A DNA stretch of 64,000 bases from Ancylobacter novellus (GTDB taxonomy: Bacteria; Pseudomonadota; Alphaproteobacteria; Rhizobiales; Xanthobacteraceae). How positions within the stretch are numbered: position 1 is the first letter of the stretch; the number at the start of each line of letters is the position of its first letter. A model generated the notes under the pieces. The model saw only the letters and a program-made list of their open reading frames with translations, was not told where the DNA came from and did no database searches. Shown here one piece after another: positions 42,048 through 50,685 of the stretch. Location: the NCBI GenBank assembly GCA_003241485.1, contig QFQD01000004.1, positions 1 through 64,000 of the forward strand, read 5' to 3'. A program made the translations under genes and the position numbers.

Positions 42048-42093
42048 TTCAGTTTAATTGAATAAGTAGGTAAGAATATTCGAATTTCCTTAC
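42048..42093. promoter_or_regulatory. Putative CbbR binding sites in the cbbR-cbbF spacer
   Basis: Two palindromes lie in tandem. TTCA-N7-TGAA at 42048-42062 is perfect and fits the LysR T-N11-A rule. GTAAG...CTTAC at 42070-42093 is a 24-base imperfect palindrome around ATTCGAAT (20 of 24 positions symmetric). Both sit in an AT-rich island just upstream of cbbR and ~125 bases before cbbF, matching the recognition/activation site pair known for CbbR regulators. Confidence 0.7.
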
Positions 42094-42218
42094 GGCCACA
42101 ACTCAGGCAGTGTGGTCTCAACAACAGGCGTCCGCCGCTTCGGGTCCCCCACTCGAAGGCCTAACGGAAACGACACGCCAAAGGGCAGAAAGCCCTCACA
42201 ATAACTGGGGAAACGCCA

Positions 42219-43244
42219 ATGAGACGCCCGACGTTGAGCGACCACCTTGCACGGTGGTCGGAGACGAATGATTTGCGCTGCGACATCGCCGCGAGCGTGT
42301 CCGCGCTGGCCGGTGCCGGCATCAAGATTGCCGAGCTGCTCGCCGCCGGCCCGCTCGCCGGCAGCCTCGCCACCGTGCGCGGCTATCACGAGGATGGCGA
42401 CAGCCAGAAGGAACTCGACGTCATTGCCGACGATCTGGTGCGCGAGGCGCTGAAGAGCGCGCCGGTCGCCCTTCTCGGTTCGGAAGAGGCCGAGGTCGCC
42501 GAGCTTCTCGACCCGCGTGGCACGCTGGCCGTCGCGGTCGACCCGCTCGACGGTTCGTCCAACATCGACAGCAACATCACGGTGGGCACGATCTTCTCGA
42601 TCCTGCCCTATACGGGCCCCGATGCACTGCTGCAGCCGGGCTCGGCCCAGCTCGCCGCCGGCTTCCTGATCTACGGGCCGCAGACCACGCTGGTGCTGAC
42701 CGTCGGCGCAGGCACGCAGCTCTTCGTGCTGGACCGGGCCTCGGGCGAATTCGTCCTCGCGGTGGAGCGGGCTCTGGTGGCTCCCGAAACGGCGGAATAC
42801 GCCATCAACGGCTCGAATGAGCGGCACTGGGATCTGTCCATCCGCTCCTATGTCGACGATTGCCGCGCCGGGCTCGAAGGCCCGCGCGCCAAGGACTTCA
42901 ATACGCGCTGGGTCGCTTCCATGGTGGCGGATGCCTACCGCATCCTGGTGCGCGGCGGCGTCTATCTGTACCCCGGCGACGGGCGGCGCGGCTATCAGCA
43001 GGGACGGCTCAGGCTGGTCTATGAGGCGAACCCCGTCGCCTTCCTGATGGAGCAGGCGCAGGGCGCGGCCACCGACGGCATGAGCCCGATCCTCGAACTG
43101 GAGCCGACGCATCTGCACCAGCGCGTGCCGCTGGTGTTCGGTTCGCGCGCCGAGGTCGAGCGCATCGCCCGCTATCACAACGATTCCTCCGCCATGCCGG
43201 AGCGCTCGCCGCTGTTCGGCCGGCGCGGCCTCCTGCGCGCTTGA
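42219..43244 (+). CDS. cbbF: Fructose-1,6-bisphosphatase class I (cbb operon)
   Basis: A 341-residue FBPase. The metal site is visible in L-G-S-E-E-A-E and V-D-P-L-D-G-S-S-N-I-D; the C-terminal R-L-V-Y-E-A-N-P-V-A-F-L-M-E-Q-A carries the substrate-binding end. It removes the 1-phosphate of fructose-1,6-bisphosphate (and in many cbb versions sedoheptulose-1,7-bisphosphate) to regenerate RuBP. GGGGAA precedes the ATG. First gene of the cbb operon, 13 bases before cbbP. Confidence 0.96.
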   Translation: MRRPTLSDHLARWSETNDLRCDIAASVSALAGAGIKIAELLAAGPLAGSLATVRGYHEDGDSQKELDVIADDLVREALKSAPVALLGSEEAEVAELLDPRGTLAVAVDPLDGSSNIDSNITVGTIFSILPYTGPDALLQPGSAQLAAGFLIYGPQTTLVLTVGAGTQLFVLDRASGEFVLAVERALVAPETAEYAINGSNERHWDLSIRSYVDDCRAGLEGPRAKDFNTRWVASMVADAYRILVRGGVYLYPGDGRRGYQQGRLRLVYEANPVAFLMEQAQGAATDGMSPILELEPTHLHQRVPLVFGSRAEVERIARYHNDSSAMPERSPLFGRRGLLRA

Positions 43245-43257
43245 GGGGAGAGGACCC

Positions 43258-44133
43258 ATGTCGATCCATCACCCCATCATCTCCGTCACCGGCTCTTCGG
43301 GCGCGGGCACCACCTCGGTCCGGCGCATCTTCGAGCAGATCTTCCGCCGCGAGAACGTGACCGCCGCCTATATCGAGGGCGACGCCTTCCACCGCTATAA
43401 CCGCGCCGAGATGCGCGAGATGATGGCCGAGGAATCCTCGCGCGGAAACAACCATTACAGCCATTTCGGACCCGATTCGAACCTGTTCGAGGAGCTGGAG
43501 GAAACCTTCCGTTCCTACTCGGTCACCGGTAGCGGCAAGACCCGCCATTATGTCCACGATGCCAAGGAAGCCGAGGAATATGGCGGCCCGCCCGGCACCT
43601 TCACCGACTGGGAGCCGATCCCCACGCCCACGGACCTCCTGTTCTATGAGGGTCTGCACGGCGCGGTGATCAGCGGCAATGTCGACGTGGCGCGCTATGC
43701 GGACCTGAAGATCGGCGTCGTGCCGGTCATCAACCTCGAATGGATCCAGAAGATCCACCGCGACCGCTCGCATCGCGGCTATTCCACCGAGGCGGTGACC
43801 GACACCATCCTGCGGCGCATGCCGGATTACGTGAACTACATCTGCCCGCAGTTCACCCACACCGACATCAACTTCCAGCGCGTGCCGACGGTCGACACCT
43901 CGAACCCGTTCATCGCGCGGTGGATACCGACGGCCGACGAATCCATCGTGGTCATCCGCTTCAAGAGCCCGCGCGGGATCGATTTTCCCTACCTGCTCTC
44001 GATGATCCAGGGCTCGTGGATGAGCCGCGCCAATTCCATCGTGATCCCCGGCGGCAAGCTCGACATCGCGATGCAGCTCATCCTCACCCCGATGATCCTC
44101 AACCTCGTCGACAAGAAGCGGCGCGCCGCGTGA
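43258..44133 (+). CDS. cbbP: Phosphoribulokinase
   Basis: A 291-residue kinase of the bacterial (octameric, NADH-activated) class. The P-loop reads G-S-S-G-A-G-T-T-S-V near residue 13, and Y-I-E-G-D-A-F-H-R holds the catalytic Asp. F-Y-E-G-L-H-G and the R-R-M-P-D-Y-V-N-Y-I-C-P-Q-F segment are characteristic. It makes ribulose-1,5-bisphosphate, the Rubisco substrate. GAGGGGAGAGG precedes the start. Presence of both cbbP and cbbL shows a complete carboxylating branch. Confidence 0.97.
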   Translation: MSIHHPIISVTGSSGAGTTSVRRIFEQIFRRENVTAAYIEGDAFHRYNRAEMREMMAEESSRGNNHYSHFGPDSNLFEELEETFRSYSVTGSGKTRHYVHDAKEAEEYGGPPGTFTDWEPIPTPTDLLFYEGLHGAVISGNVDVARYADLKIGVVPVINLEWIQKIHRDRSHRGYSTEAVTDTILRRMPDYVNYICPQFTHTDINFQRVPTVDTSNPFIARWIPTADESIVVIRFKSPRGIDFPYLLSMIQGSWMSRANSIVIPGGKLDIAMQLILTPMILNLVDKKRRAA

Positions 44134-44147
44134 GCCGGGAGAACATC

Positions 44148-46181
44148 ATGCTCAACCGACCCGACGACCAGGCCCTCCGGGACGCCCACGCGCCGGAGGC
44201 TGTCACCGAGATCGCTCACGACCATATGGCGAACGCGCTCCGGGCGCTGGCCATGGACGCGGTGGAGAAGGCCAAGTCCGGCCATCCCGGCATGCCCATG
44301 GGCATGGCCGATGTCGCGACCGCCCTGTTCAGCCGCTTCATGAAGATCGATCCGTCGCGGCCCGACTGGGCCGACCGCGACCGCTTCGTTCTCTCTGCCG
44401 GCCACGGCTCGATGCTGCTCTACGCGATCAACCATCTGCTCGGCTATGCCGATATGGGGATCGAGGAGATCAAGCGGTTCCGCCAGCTTGGCGCCGCCAC
44501 TGCCGGCCATCCCGAACATGGCCACACGCTGGGCGTGGAGACCACCACCGGCCCGCTCGGCCAGGGTCTGACCACGGCGGTGGGCATGGCGCTCGCCGAG
44601 CGGATGCAGAACGCCCGCTTCGGCGACGCGCTGGTCGATCACCACACCTATGTCATCGCCGGCGACGGCTGCCTGATGGAGGGCATCTCGCACGAGGCGA
44701 TCGACCTCGCCGGGCACCTCAAGCTCGGCAAGCTGATCGTGCTGTGGGACGATAACGGCATCTCCATCGACGGGCGCACCACGCTCTCCACCTCGACCGA
44801 CCAGCTCGCCCGCTTCCGCGCCAGCGGCTGGAACGTCGTGAGTGTCGATGGCCACGCCTACCATGCCGTGGTCGACGCCATCGCCGAGGCGCGCGGCTCC
44901 GACCGGCCGAGCCTGATCGCCTGCCGCACCACCATCGGCTTCGGCGCACCGACCAAGGCCGGCACCGAGGGCGCGCATGGCGCCCCGCTGGGCGCGACGG
45001 AGATCGAGGGCGCGCGGGCACGGCTCGGCTGGAACCACCCGCCCTTCGAGATCCCCGACAGCGTGCGTGCCGACTGGCGGCGCATCGCGGCACGCGGACG
45101 CACCGCGCGCGAGGCCTGGGAAAAGCGGCTTGCCGCCGATCCGCGCCGCGCCGACTTCAACGCCGCCTTGAGTGGCGAACTGCCGGCCGATTTCGACGAG
45201 AAGCTCACCGCCTACAAGCGCGAGCTTTCCGAGAGCCGGCCCAGCGTCGCCAGCCGCAAGGCCTCGGAGATGGCGCTCGGTGTCATCAACGCGGCCACCG
45301 ACCTCACCATTGGCGGTTCGGCGGACCTGACCCATTCGAACCTCACCCTCACCAAGGGCCTCGGCTCGGTGGCGCCCGGCGACTATGCCGGCCGCTACAT
45401 CCATTACGGCATCCGCGAGCATGCCATGGGCGCGGTGATGAACGGGCTCGCCCTGCATGGCGGCTTCATCCCCTATGGCGGCACCTTCATGGTGTTCGCC
45501 GACTATGCCCGCGGTTCCATCCGGCTCTCCGCCCTGATGGGCCAGCGCGTGGTCTATGTGCTGACCCATGATTCCATCGGGCTCGGCGAGGACGGGCCGA
45601 CGCATCAGCCGGTCGAGCATCTCGCCATGCTGCGGGCAACGCCGAACCTCAACGTGTTCCGCCCCGCCGACGCGGTGGAGACGCTGGAGGCCTGGCAGCT
45701 CGCGCTGCATGCGGAAGCAACGCCCTCGGTGCTGGCGCTGTCGCGGCAGAACCTGCCGACCTTCCGCACCGAGCATACCGACGAGAACCTCACCGGCTAC
45801 GGTGCCTATGTCATCCGCAAGCCGATGCGCCGGCGCGATGTGACGCTGCTGGCCACGGGTTCCGAGGTCGAGATCGCGCTCAAGGCGGCGGACATGCTGG
45901 CGCTGCGCGATGTCGATGCGGCGGTGGTCTCCATGCCGTGCTGGGAGCTGTTCGAGAAGCAGAGCCCGGACTACCGCCGGCAGGTGCTCGGCTCGGCGCC
46001 GCGCGTTGCGGTCGAGGCTGCCGCCCGGCTCGGCTGGGACCGCTGGATCGGTGAACGCGGCCGCTTTGTCGGCATGAACGGCTTCGGCGCCTCGGCGCCG
46101 GCACCCGAGCTTTACCAGCATTTCGGCATCACGCCCGCGGGGGTGGTCGACGCCGTCTGCGACATCCTCACCTGCGCCTGA
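44148..46181 (+). CDS. cbbT: Transketolase (cbb operon copy)
   Basis: A 677-residue transketolase. Thiamine-diphosphate motif G-D-G-C-L-M-E-G...N near residues 165-195, substrate His in K-S-G-H-P-G-M-P-M-G and G-H-G-S-M-L, and the central I-R-E-H-A-M-G and H-D-S-I-G-L-G-E-D-G-P-T-H-Q-P blocks are all intact. It moves two-carbon units among the sugar phosphates of the regenerative phase. The ATG at 44148 is 14 bases after the cbbP stop. Confidence 0.96.
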   Translation: MLNRPDDQALRDAHAPEAVTEIAHDHMANALRALAMDAVEKAKSGHPGMPMGMADVATALFSRFMKIDPSRPDWADRDRFVLSAGHGSMLLYAINHLLGYADMGIEEIKRFRQLGAATAGHPEHGHTLGVETTTGPLGQGLTTAVGMALAERMQNARFGDALVDHHTYVIAGDGCLMEGISHEAIDLAGHLKLGKLIVLWDDNGISIDGRTTLSTSTDQLARFRASGWNVVSVDGHAYHAVVDAIAEARGSDRPSLIACRTTIGFGAPTKAGTEGAHGAPLGATEIEGARARLGWNHPPFEIPDSVRADWRRIAARGRTAREAWEKRLAADPRRADFNAALSGELPADFDEKLTAYKRELSESRPSVASRKASEMALGVINAATDLTIGGSADLTHSNLTLTKGLGSVAPGDYAGRYIHYGIREHAMGAVMNGLALHGGFIPYGGTFMVFADYARGSIRLSALMGQRVVYVLTHDSIGLGEDGPTHQPVEHLAMLRATPNLNVFRPADAVETLEAWQLALHAEATPSVLALSRQNLPTFRTEHTDENLTGYGAYVIRKPMRRRDVTLLATGSEVEIALKAADMLALRDVDAAVVSMPCWELFEKQSPDYRRQVLGSAPRVAVEAAARLGWDRWIGERGRFVGMNGFGASAPAPELYQHFGITPAGVVDAVCDILTCA

Positions 46182-46196
46182 GCCGGAGGAAAGCCA

Positions 46197-47282
46197 ATGG
46201 CCCGCATTACCCTTCGCCAGCTTCTCGACCACGCCGCCGAGCACGGCTACGGCGTTCCCGCCTTCAACATCAACAATATGGAGCAGGGCCTCGCGATCAT
46301 GGAGGCCGCCCAGGCGGTCGACGCGCCGGTCATCATGCAGGCGAGCCGTGGCGCCCGCTCCTATGCCGGCGACGTCATGCTCTCGCGCATGATCGAGGCG
46401 CTGACCGAAATGTACCCGGCGATCCCGATCTGCATGCATCAGGACCACGGGAACAACGAGGCGACCTGCCTCTCCGCCATCCAGCACGGTTTCACCTCGG
46501 TGATGATGGATGGCTCGCTCAAGGCGGACGCCAAGACGCCGGCGGATTACGACTACAACGTCGCCATCACCCGCCGCGTGGTCGATGCCGCCCATTGGGT
46601 CGGCGCGTCCGTGGAAGGCGAGCTCGGCGTGCTCGGCTCGCTTGAACATGGGGCCGGCGAGCAGGAAGATGGCCATGGCGCGGAAGGGCAGCTCAGCCAC
46701 GACCAGCTGCTCACCGACCCTGACCAGGCGGTGGATTTCGTCGCCCGTACCAAGGTCGACGCGCTTGCCATCGCCATGGGCACCTCGCACGGCGCCTATA
46801 AATTCTCGCGCAAGCCCGATGGCGACATCCTCGCCATGCATGTGATCGAGGAGATACATAGCCGGCTGCCGAACGTGCATCTGGTCATGCACGGCTCTTC
46901 CTCCGTGCCGCAGGCACTGCAGGACCTCTTCAACGCCAGCGGCGGCGAGATGCCCCAGACCTGGGGCGTGCCGGTGGAGGAGATCGTGCGCGGCATCCGC
47001 CACGGCGTGCGCAAGGTGAATATCGACACCGACTGCCGCCTCGCCATGACCGCGCATTTCCGGCGGGTGGCGCAGGGCACGAAGTCCGAGTTCGACCCGC
47101 GCAAATTCCTCAAGCCCGCCATGGACGCGATGCGCGACCTTTGCCGCGAGCGCTTCGAGCAGTTCGGCACGGCGGGGCAGGCCTCGAAGATCACGCCCCT
47201 GCCGCTCGCGGCGATGGCCAAGCGCTACGCCTCGGGCGCGCTCGATCCGGTGATCGGCGGCGCGCGCGTCGCGGCGGAGTGA
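46197..47282 (+). CDS. cbbA: Fructose-bisphosphate aldolase class II, Calvin-cycle type
   Basis: A 361-residue zinc aldolase. The N-terminal Y-G-V-P-A-F-N-I-N-N, zinc ligand block H-Q-D-H-G, V-E-G-E-L-G-V-L-G, G-T-S-H-G-A-Y-K-F and V-M-H-G-S-S-S-V identify the CbbA/Fba class II Calvin type. It condenses triose phosphates to fructose-1,6-bisphosphate and, in this type, also makes sedoheptulose-1,7-bisphosphate. GGAGGAAA precedes the start; 15 bases after cbbT. Confidence 0.96.
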   Translation: MARITLRQLLDHAAEHGYGVPAFNINNMEQGLAIMEAAQAVDAPVIMQASRGARSYAGDVMLSRMIEALTEMYPAIPICMHQDHGNNEATCLSAIQHGFTSVMMDGSLKADAKTPADYDYNVAITRRVVDAAHWVGASVEGELGVLGSLEHGAGEQEDGHGAEGQLSHDQLLTDPDQAVDFVARTKVDALAIAMGTSHGAYKFSRKPDGDILAMHVIEEIHSRLPNVHLVMHGSSSVPQALQDLFNASGGEMPQTWGVPVEEIVRGIRHGVRKVNIDTDCRLAMTAHFRRVAQGTKSEFDPRKFLKPAMDAMRDLCRERFEQFGTAGQASKITPLPLAAMAKRYASGALDPVIGGARVAAE

Positions 47283-47374
47283 ACGAACCCGCCTCTGGCG
47301 GAAAACACATCAAGGGAACCGTCCCCCGTGTGCCGATGAACGGCGCCGATGGGCACGCCACAGGAGTGAGATCG

Positions 47375-48844
47375 ATGAACGCGATCGACAAGACCGTCTC
47401 CGCCGAGAAGCCCCGCAGCCGCTACAGCGCCGGCGTGATGGAATACCGCAAGATGGGCTATTGGGAGCCCGACTACGAGCCGAAGGACACGGACGTCATC
47501 GCCCTGTTCCGCGTCACTCCGCAGGATGGCGTCGACCCGATCGAGGCCTCGGCGGCGGTGGCCGGCGAAAGCTCGACCGCGACCTGGACGGTCGTCTGGA
47601 CCGACCGCCTGACGGCCTGCGAGAAGTACCGGGCCAAGTGCTACCGCGTCGATCCGGTGCCGAACGCGCCGGGCCAGTGGTTCGCCTATATCGCCTATGA
47701 TCTCGACCTGTTCGAGAACGGCTCGATCTCCAACCTGTCGGCGTCGATCATCGGCAATGTGTTCGGCTTCAAGCCGCTCAAGGCGCTGCGCCTGGAGGAC
47801 ATGCGCCTGCCGGTCGCCTATGTGAAGACCTTCGACGGCCCGGCCACCGGCATCGTGGTGGAGCGCGAGCGGCTCGACAAGTTCGGCCGTCCGCTGCTCG
47901 GCGCCACGGTGAAGCCCAAGCTCGGCCTCTCCGGCCGCAACTATGGCCGCGTGGTCTATGAGGCGCTGAAGGGCGGGCTCGACTTCACCAAGGACGACGA
48001 GAACATCAACTCGCAGCCCTTCATGCACTGGCGCGAGCGCTTCCTCTACTGCATGGAGGCGGTGAACAAGGCGCAGGCCCAGACCGGCGAGATCAAGGGC
48101 ACCTACCTCAACGTGACCGCCGGCACGATGGAGGACATGTACGAGCGCGCCGACTTCGCCAAGAGCCTCGGCTCGAACATCATCATGATCGACCTCGTCA
48201 TCGGCTACACCGCCATCCAGTCCATGGCGAAGTGGGCGCGGCGCAACGACATGATCCTGCATCTGCACCGCGCCGGCCACTCGACCTATACCCGCCAGAA
48301 GAGCCATGGCGTGTCGTTCCGCGTCATCGCCAAGTGGATGCGCCTTGCCGGCGTCGACCACATCCATGCCGGCACGGTGGTGGGCAAGCTGGAGGGCGAC
48401 CCCCACACCACCAAGGGCTATTACGACATCTGCCGCGAAGACTTCGTGCCGGCGAATCTCGCCCATGGCGTGTTCTTCGACCAGCCCTGGGCCTCGACCC
48501 GCAAGCTGATGCCGGTGGCGTCCGGCGGCATTCACGCCGGCCAGATGCACCAGCTCATCGACCTGCTCGGCGAGGATGTGGTGCTGCAGTTCGGCGGCGG
48601 CACCATCGGCCACCCCATGGGCATCCAGGCCGGCGCCACTGCCAACCGCGTCGCGCTGGAAGCGATGATCCTCGCCCGCAACGAGGGTCGCGAGATCCTG
48701 CACGAGGGCCCGGAGATCCTGAAGGAGGCCGCGCGCCACTGCCTGCCGCTGAAGCAGGCGCTGGAGACGTGGAAGGACGTGACCTTCAACTACACCTCCA
48801 CCGACACGCCCGACTTCGTGCCGCAGGCGACCGCGGCGGAGTGA
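47375..48844 (+). CDS. cbbL: Ribulose-1,5-bisphosphate carboxylase large subunit, form IC (red type)
   Basis: A 489-residue Rubisco large chain. The catalytic Lys is in A-T-V-K-P-K-L-G-L, the carbamylated Lys in G-G-L-D-F-T-K-D-D-E-N, and loop 6 in V-V-G-K-L-E-G-D-P; the N-terminal A-G-V-M-E-Y-R-K-M-G-Y-W and C-terminal F-N-Y-T-S-T-D-T-P-D match red-like form IC enzymes of proteobacteria. AGGAGTGAG before the ATG at 47375. Partner of cbbS 151 bases downstream and of the red-type activase CbbX. Confidence 0.98.
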   Translation: MNAIDKTVSAEKPRSRYSAGVMEYRKMGYWEPDYEPKDTDVIALFRVTPQDGVDPIEASAAVAGESSTATWTVVWTDRLTACEKYRAKCYRVDPVPNAPGQWFAYIAYDLDLFENGSISNLSASIIGNVFGFKPLKALRLEDMRLPVAYVKTFDGPATGIVVERERLDKFGRPLLGATVKPKLGLSGRNYGRVVYEALKGGLDFTKDDENINSQPFMHWRERFLYCMEAVNKAQAQTGEIKGTYLNVTAGTMEDMYERADFAKSLGSNIIMIDLVIGYTAIQSMAKWARRNDMILHLHRAGHSTYTRQKSHGVSFRVIAKWMRLAGVDHIHAGTVVGKLEGDPHTTKGYYDICREDFVPANLAHGVFFDQPWASTRKLMPVASGGIHAGQMHQLIDLLGEDVVLQFGGGTIGHPMGIQAGATANRVALEAMILARNEGREILHEGPEILKEAARHCLPLKQALETWKDVTFNYTSTDTPDFVPQATAAE

Positions 48845-48853
48845 GGCAGCCCT

Positions 48854-48970
48854 GTCCCGGACGCCTGAAGCGCCAGCCAAAGGCGAGCCGGGACCCAGAA
48901 TTTTGCCGCTTCGCGAATTTTTCTCCTGGACCCCGGATCGGCGTCGCGCTGCGCGCGCCTTGTCCGGGGA
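48854..48970. repeat. Palindromic repeat element in the cbbL-cbbS spacer, copy D (long variant)
   Basis: Begins gtcccggacgcc, continues through gagccgggaccc, has a direct AATTTT...AATTTT pair around 48898-48921, and ends with a perfect CCCCGGA (48931-48937) / TCCGGGG (48963-48969) stem. The order of blocks matches the repeats at 22542 and 50580 but with a longer middle. Confidence 0.65.
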
Positions 48971-48995
48971 ACGAGACAGAGATGAGGACACCACC

Positions 48996-49415
48996 ATGCG
49001 CATCACCCAGGGAGCCTTCTCCTTCCTGCCCGACCTGACCGATCAGCAGATCGCCAAGCAGGTGCAGTACTGCATCGACAAGGGCTGGGCGGTGAACATC
49101 GAGTTCACCGACGACCCGCACCCCCGCAACACCTATTGGGAGATGTGGGGCATGCCGATGTTCGACGTGAAGGACGCCGCCGGCGTCATGTTCGAGCTGA
49201 ACGAATGCCGCAAGGCGTATAAGGGCCGGCACTATATCCGCGTCAGCGCCTTCGATCCCAGCCATGGCTGGGAATCGCTGCGCCTGTCCTTCATCGCCGA
49301 CCGTCCCGCTGAAGAGCCCGGCTTCGCGCTGGAGCGCCAGGAAGTCGACGGCCGCGCCATTCGCTACACCACGCGCGCCTATGCGGCGAACCGCCCGGAG
49401 GGCGCGCGTTACTAG
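48996..49415 (+). CDS. cbbS: Ribulose-1,5-bisphosphate carboxylase small subunit, form IC
   Basis: A 139-residue small chain, the length expected for red-type forms with the extended C-terminal hairpin. It starts M-R-I-T-Q-G-A-F-S-F-L-P-D-L-T-D and has the conserved E-F-T-D-D-P-H-P-R-N-T-Y-W-E-M-W-G-M-P segment. The C-terminal ~30 residues form the beta extension that seals the central pore of the hexadecamer. Start at 48996 follows gatgagga. Separated from cbbL by a repeat element. Confidence 0.97.
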   Translation: MRITQGAFSFLPDLTDQQIAKQVQYCIDKGWAVNIEFTDDPHPRNTYWEMWGMPMFDVKDAAGVMFELNECRKAYKGRHYIRVSAFDPSHGWESLRLSFIADRPAEEPGFALERQEVDGRAIRYTTRAYAANRPEGARY

Positions 49416-49547
49416 CCACGCCTTACGCGTTTTCATGCCGTCGGGACGGTATCCCGCGCGCCTTGAGAACGCTGCCTAAATCCGTCGGTCTCCCCTTATT
49501 CCCCCGACGGAACTATCGCGGCCGCTCGGTTTCCTCCCCGGCCGCGA

Positions 49548-49585
49548 GGGACCGACTCTGGAATGCCGCGCCCGGAGTCGGTCCC
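49548..49585 (+). terminator. Strong stem-loop between cbbS and cbbX
   Basis: GGGACCGACTC (49548-49558) pairs perfectly with GAGTCGGTCCC (49575-49585), 11 bp with a 16-base loop, followed by cccctttcttccc. It lies ~130 bases after cbbS and 35 before cbbX. It is likely an attenuator or 3' stabiliser that keeps cbbLS mRNA higher than cbbXE mRNA, as known for other cbb operons. Confidence 0.7.
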
Positions 49586-49620
49586 CCTTTCTTCCCTTCA
49601 TGCGAGCGGGAGTCCCTGTC

Positions 49621-50565
49621 ATGGACGCTGTCATCGATAGGCCGCCTGATGCCGCCGCCGAGCCGGTGCCCGAGGCGATCGACCTGCGCGCCGAATTCAC
49701 CGAAAGCGGGCTCGCCGACATCCTGCGGGAGCTCGACGCGGATCTCGTCGGCCTCGGCCCGGTGAAGCAGCGCCTGCGCGAGATTGGCGCGCTGCTGCTG
49801 GTCGATCGCGCCCGCGCCCGTTTCGGCCTGCAGGCGGTGAGCCCGACCCTGCATATGAGCTTCACCGGCAATCCGGGAACCGGCAAGACCACCGTCGCGC
49901 TGCGCATGGCCGCGATCCTTCACCGGCTCGGCTATGTCCGCAAAGGCCATCTCGTCACCGTCACCCGCGACGATCTGGTGGGCCAGTATATCGGCCACAC
50001 CGCGCCCAAGACGAAGGAAGTGCTCAAGCGCGCCATGGGCGGCGTGCTGTTCATCGACGAGGCCTATTATCTCTACCGGCCGGAGAACGAGCGCGACTAC
50101 GGGCAGGAAGCCATCGAGATCCTGCTGCAGGTGATGGAGAACCAGCGCGACGACCTCGTGGTGATCCTCGCCGGCTATGGCGACCGGATGGAGCGTTTCT
50201 TCACCGCCAACCCCGGCTTCCGTTCGCGCGTGGCGCACCATATCGACTTCCCCGACTATTCCGACGCGGAACTGGAAGGGATTGGCGGGCGCATCCTCAG
50301 CGACATGAACTACACGCTGAGCGAGGCCGCGCAGGAGGCATTCCACCGTTATGTGAGCTTGCGCATGGCCCAGCCGCATTTCGCCAATGGCCGCTCCATC
50401 CGCAACGCGCTCGACCGCGCCCGGCTGCGCCAGGCCAACCGGCTGTTTGCCGGCGACCGGCCGGTGACGGCGAAGGACCTTGTCACCATCGAGGCCGAGG
50501 ACATTCTCTCCAGCCGGGTGTTCTCCGGCGGCATCGACAGCTACCCGCCGCTGCCGGCGCGGTGA
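49621..50565 (+). CDS. cbbX: Red-type Rubisco activase CbbX (AAA+)
   Basis: A 314-residue AAA+ protein. Walker A G-N-P-G-T-G-K-T-T, the pore-loop Y-I-G-H-T-A-P-K-T, Walker B V-L-F-I-D-E-A-Y-Y-L, and the arginine finger region N-P-G-F-R-S-R-V match CbbX of Rhodobacter. It remodels inhibited Rubisco by pulling transiently on the CbbL C-terminal tail and is itself activated by RuBP. GGGAG before the ATG at 49621 favours that start over an ATG seven codons upstream. Confidence 0.97.
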   Translation: MDAVIDRPPDAAAEPVPEAIDLRAEFTESGLADILRELDADLVGLGPVKQRLREIGALLLVDRARARFGLQAVSPTLHMSFTGNPGTGKTTVALRMAAILHRLGYVRKGHLVTVTRDDLVGQYIGHTAPKTKEVLKRAMGGVLFIDEAYYLYRPENERDYGQEAIEILLQVMENQRDDLVVILAGYGDRMERFFTANPGFRSRVAHHIDFPDYSDAELEGIGGRILSDMNYTLSEAAQEAFHRYVSLRMAQPHFANGRSIRNALDRARLRQANRLFAGDRPVTAKDLVTIEAEDILSSRVFSGGIDSYPPLPAR

Positions 50566-50579
50566 CACGACAAACAGGC

Positions 50580-50665
50580 GTCATCCCGGCCGGCACATAG
50601 CGTAGAGCCGGGATCGCACGCCATTTCGCACGATCCCGGATCGGCCTGTGGCCGTACGGGATGAC
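50580..50665. repeat. 86-bp intergenic palindromic repeat, copy B (cbbX-cbbE spacer)
   Basis: Starts gtcatcccgg and ends acgggatgac; contains agccgggatcgc and a ggcctgtggcc hairpin in the same order and total length as 22542-22627. It ends 20 bases before the cbbE start, just upstream of its aaggaga ribosome site. Confidence 0.8.
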
Positions 50666-50685
50666 ATCCGAGCAAGGAGACTCCC

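Noticed and set aside
43989..47057. A 1022-codon open frame on the minus strand opposite cbbT and cbbA
   Set aside because: It is a by-product of high GC: no family motifs, low-complexity Arg/His/Ala-rich translation, and it lies fully antisense to two well-conserved genes.
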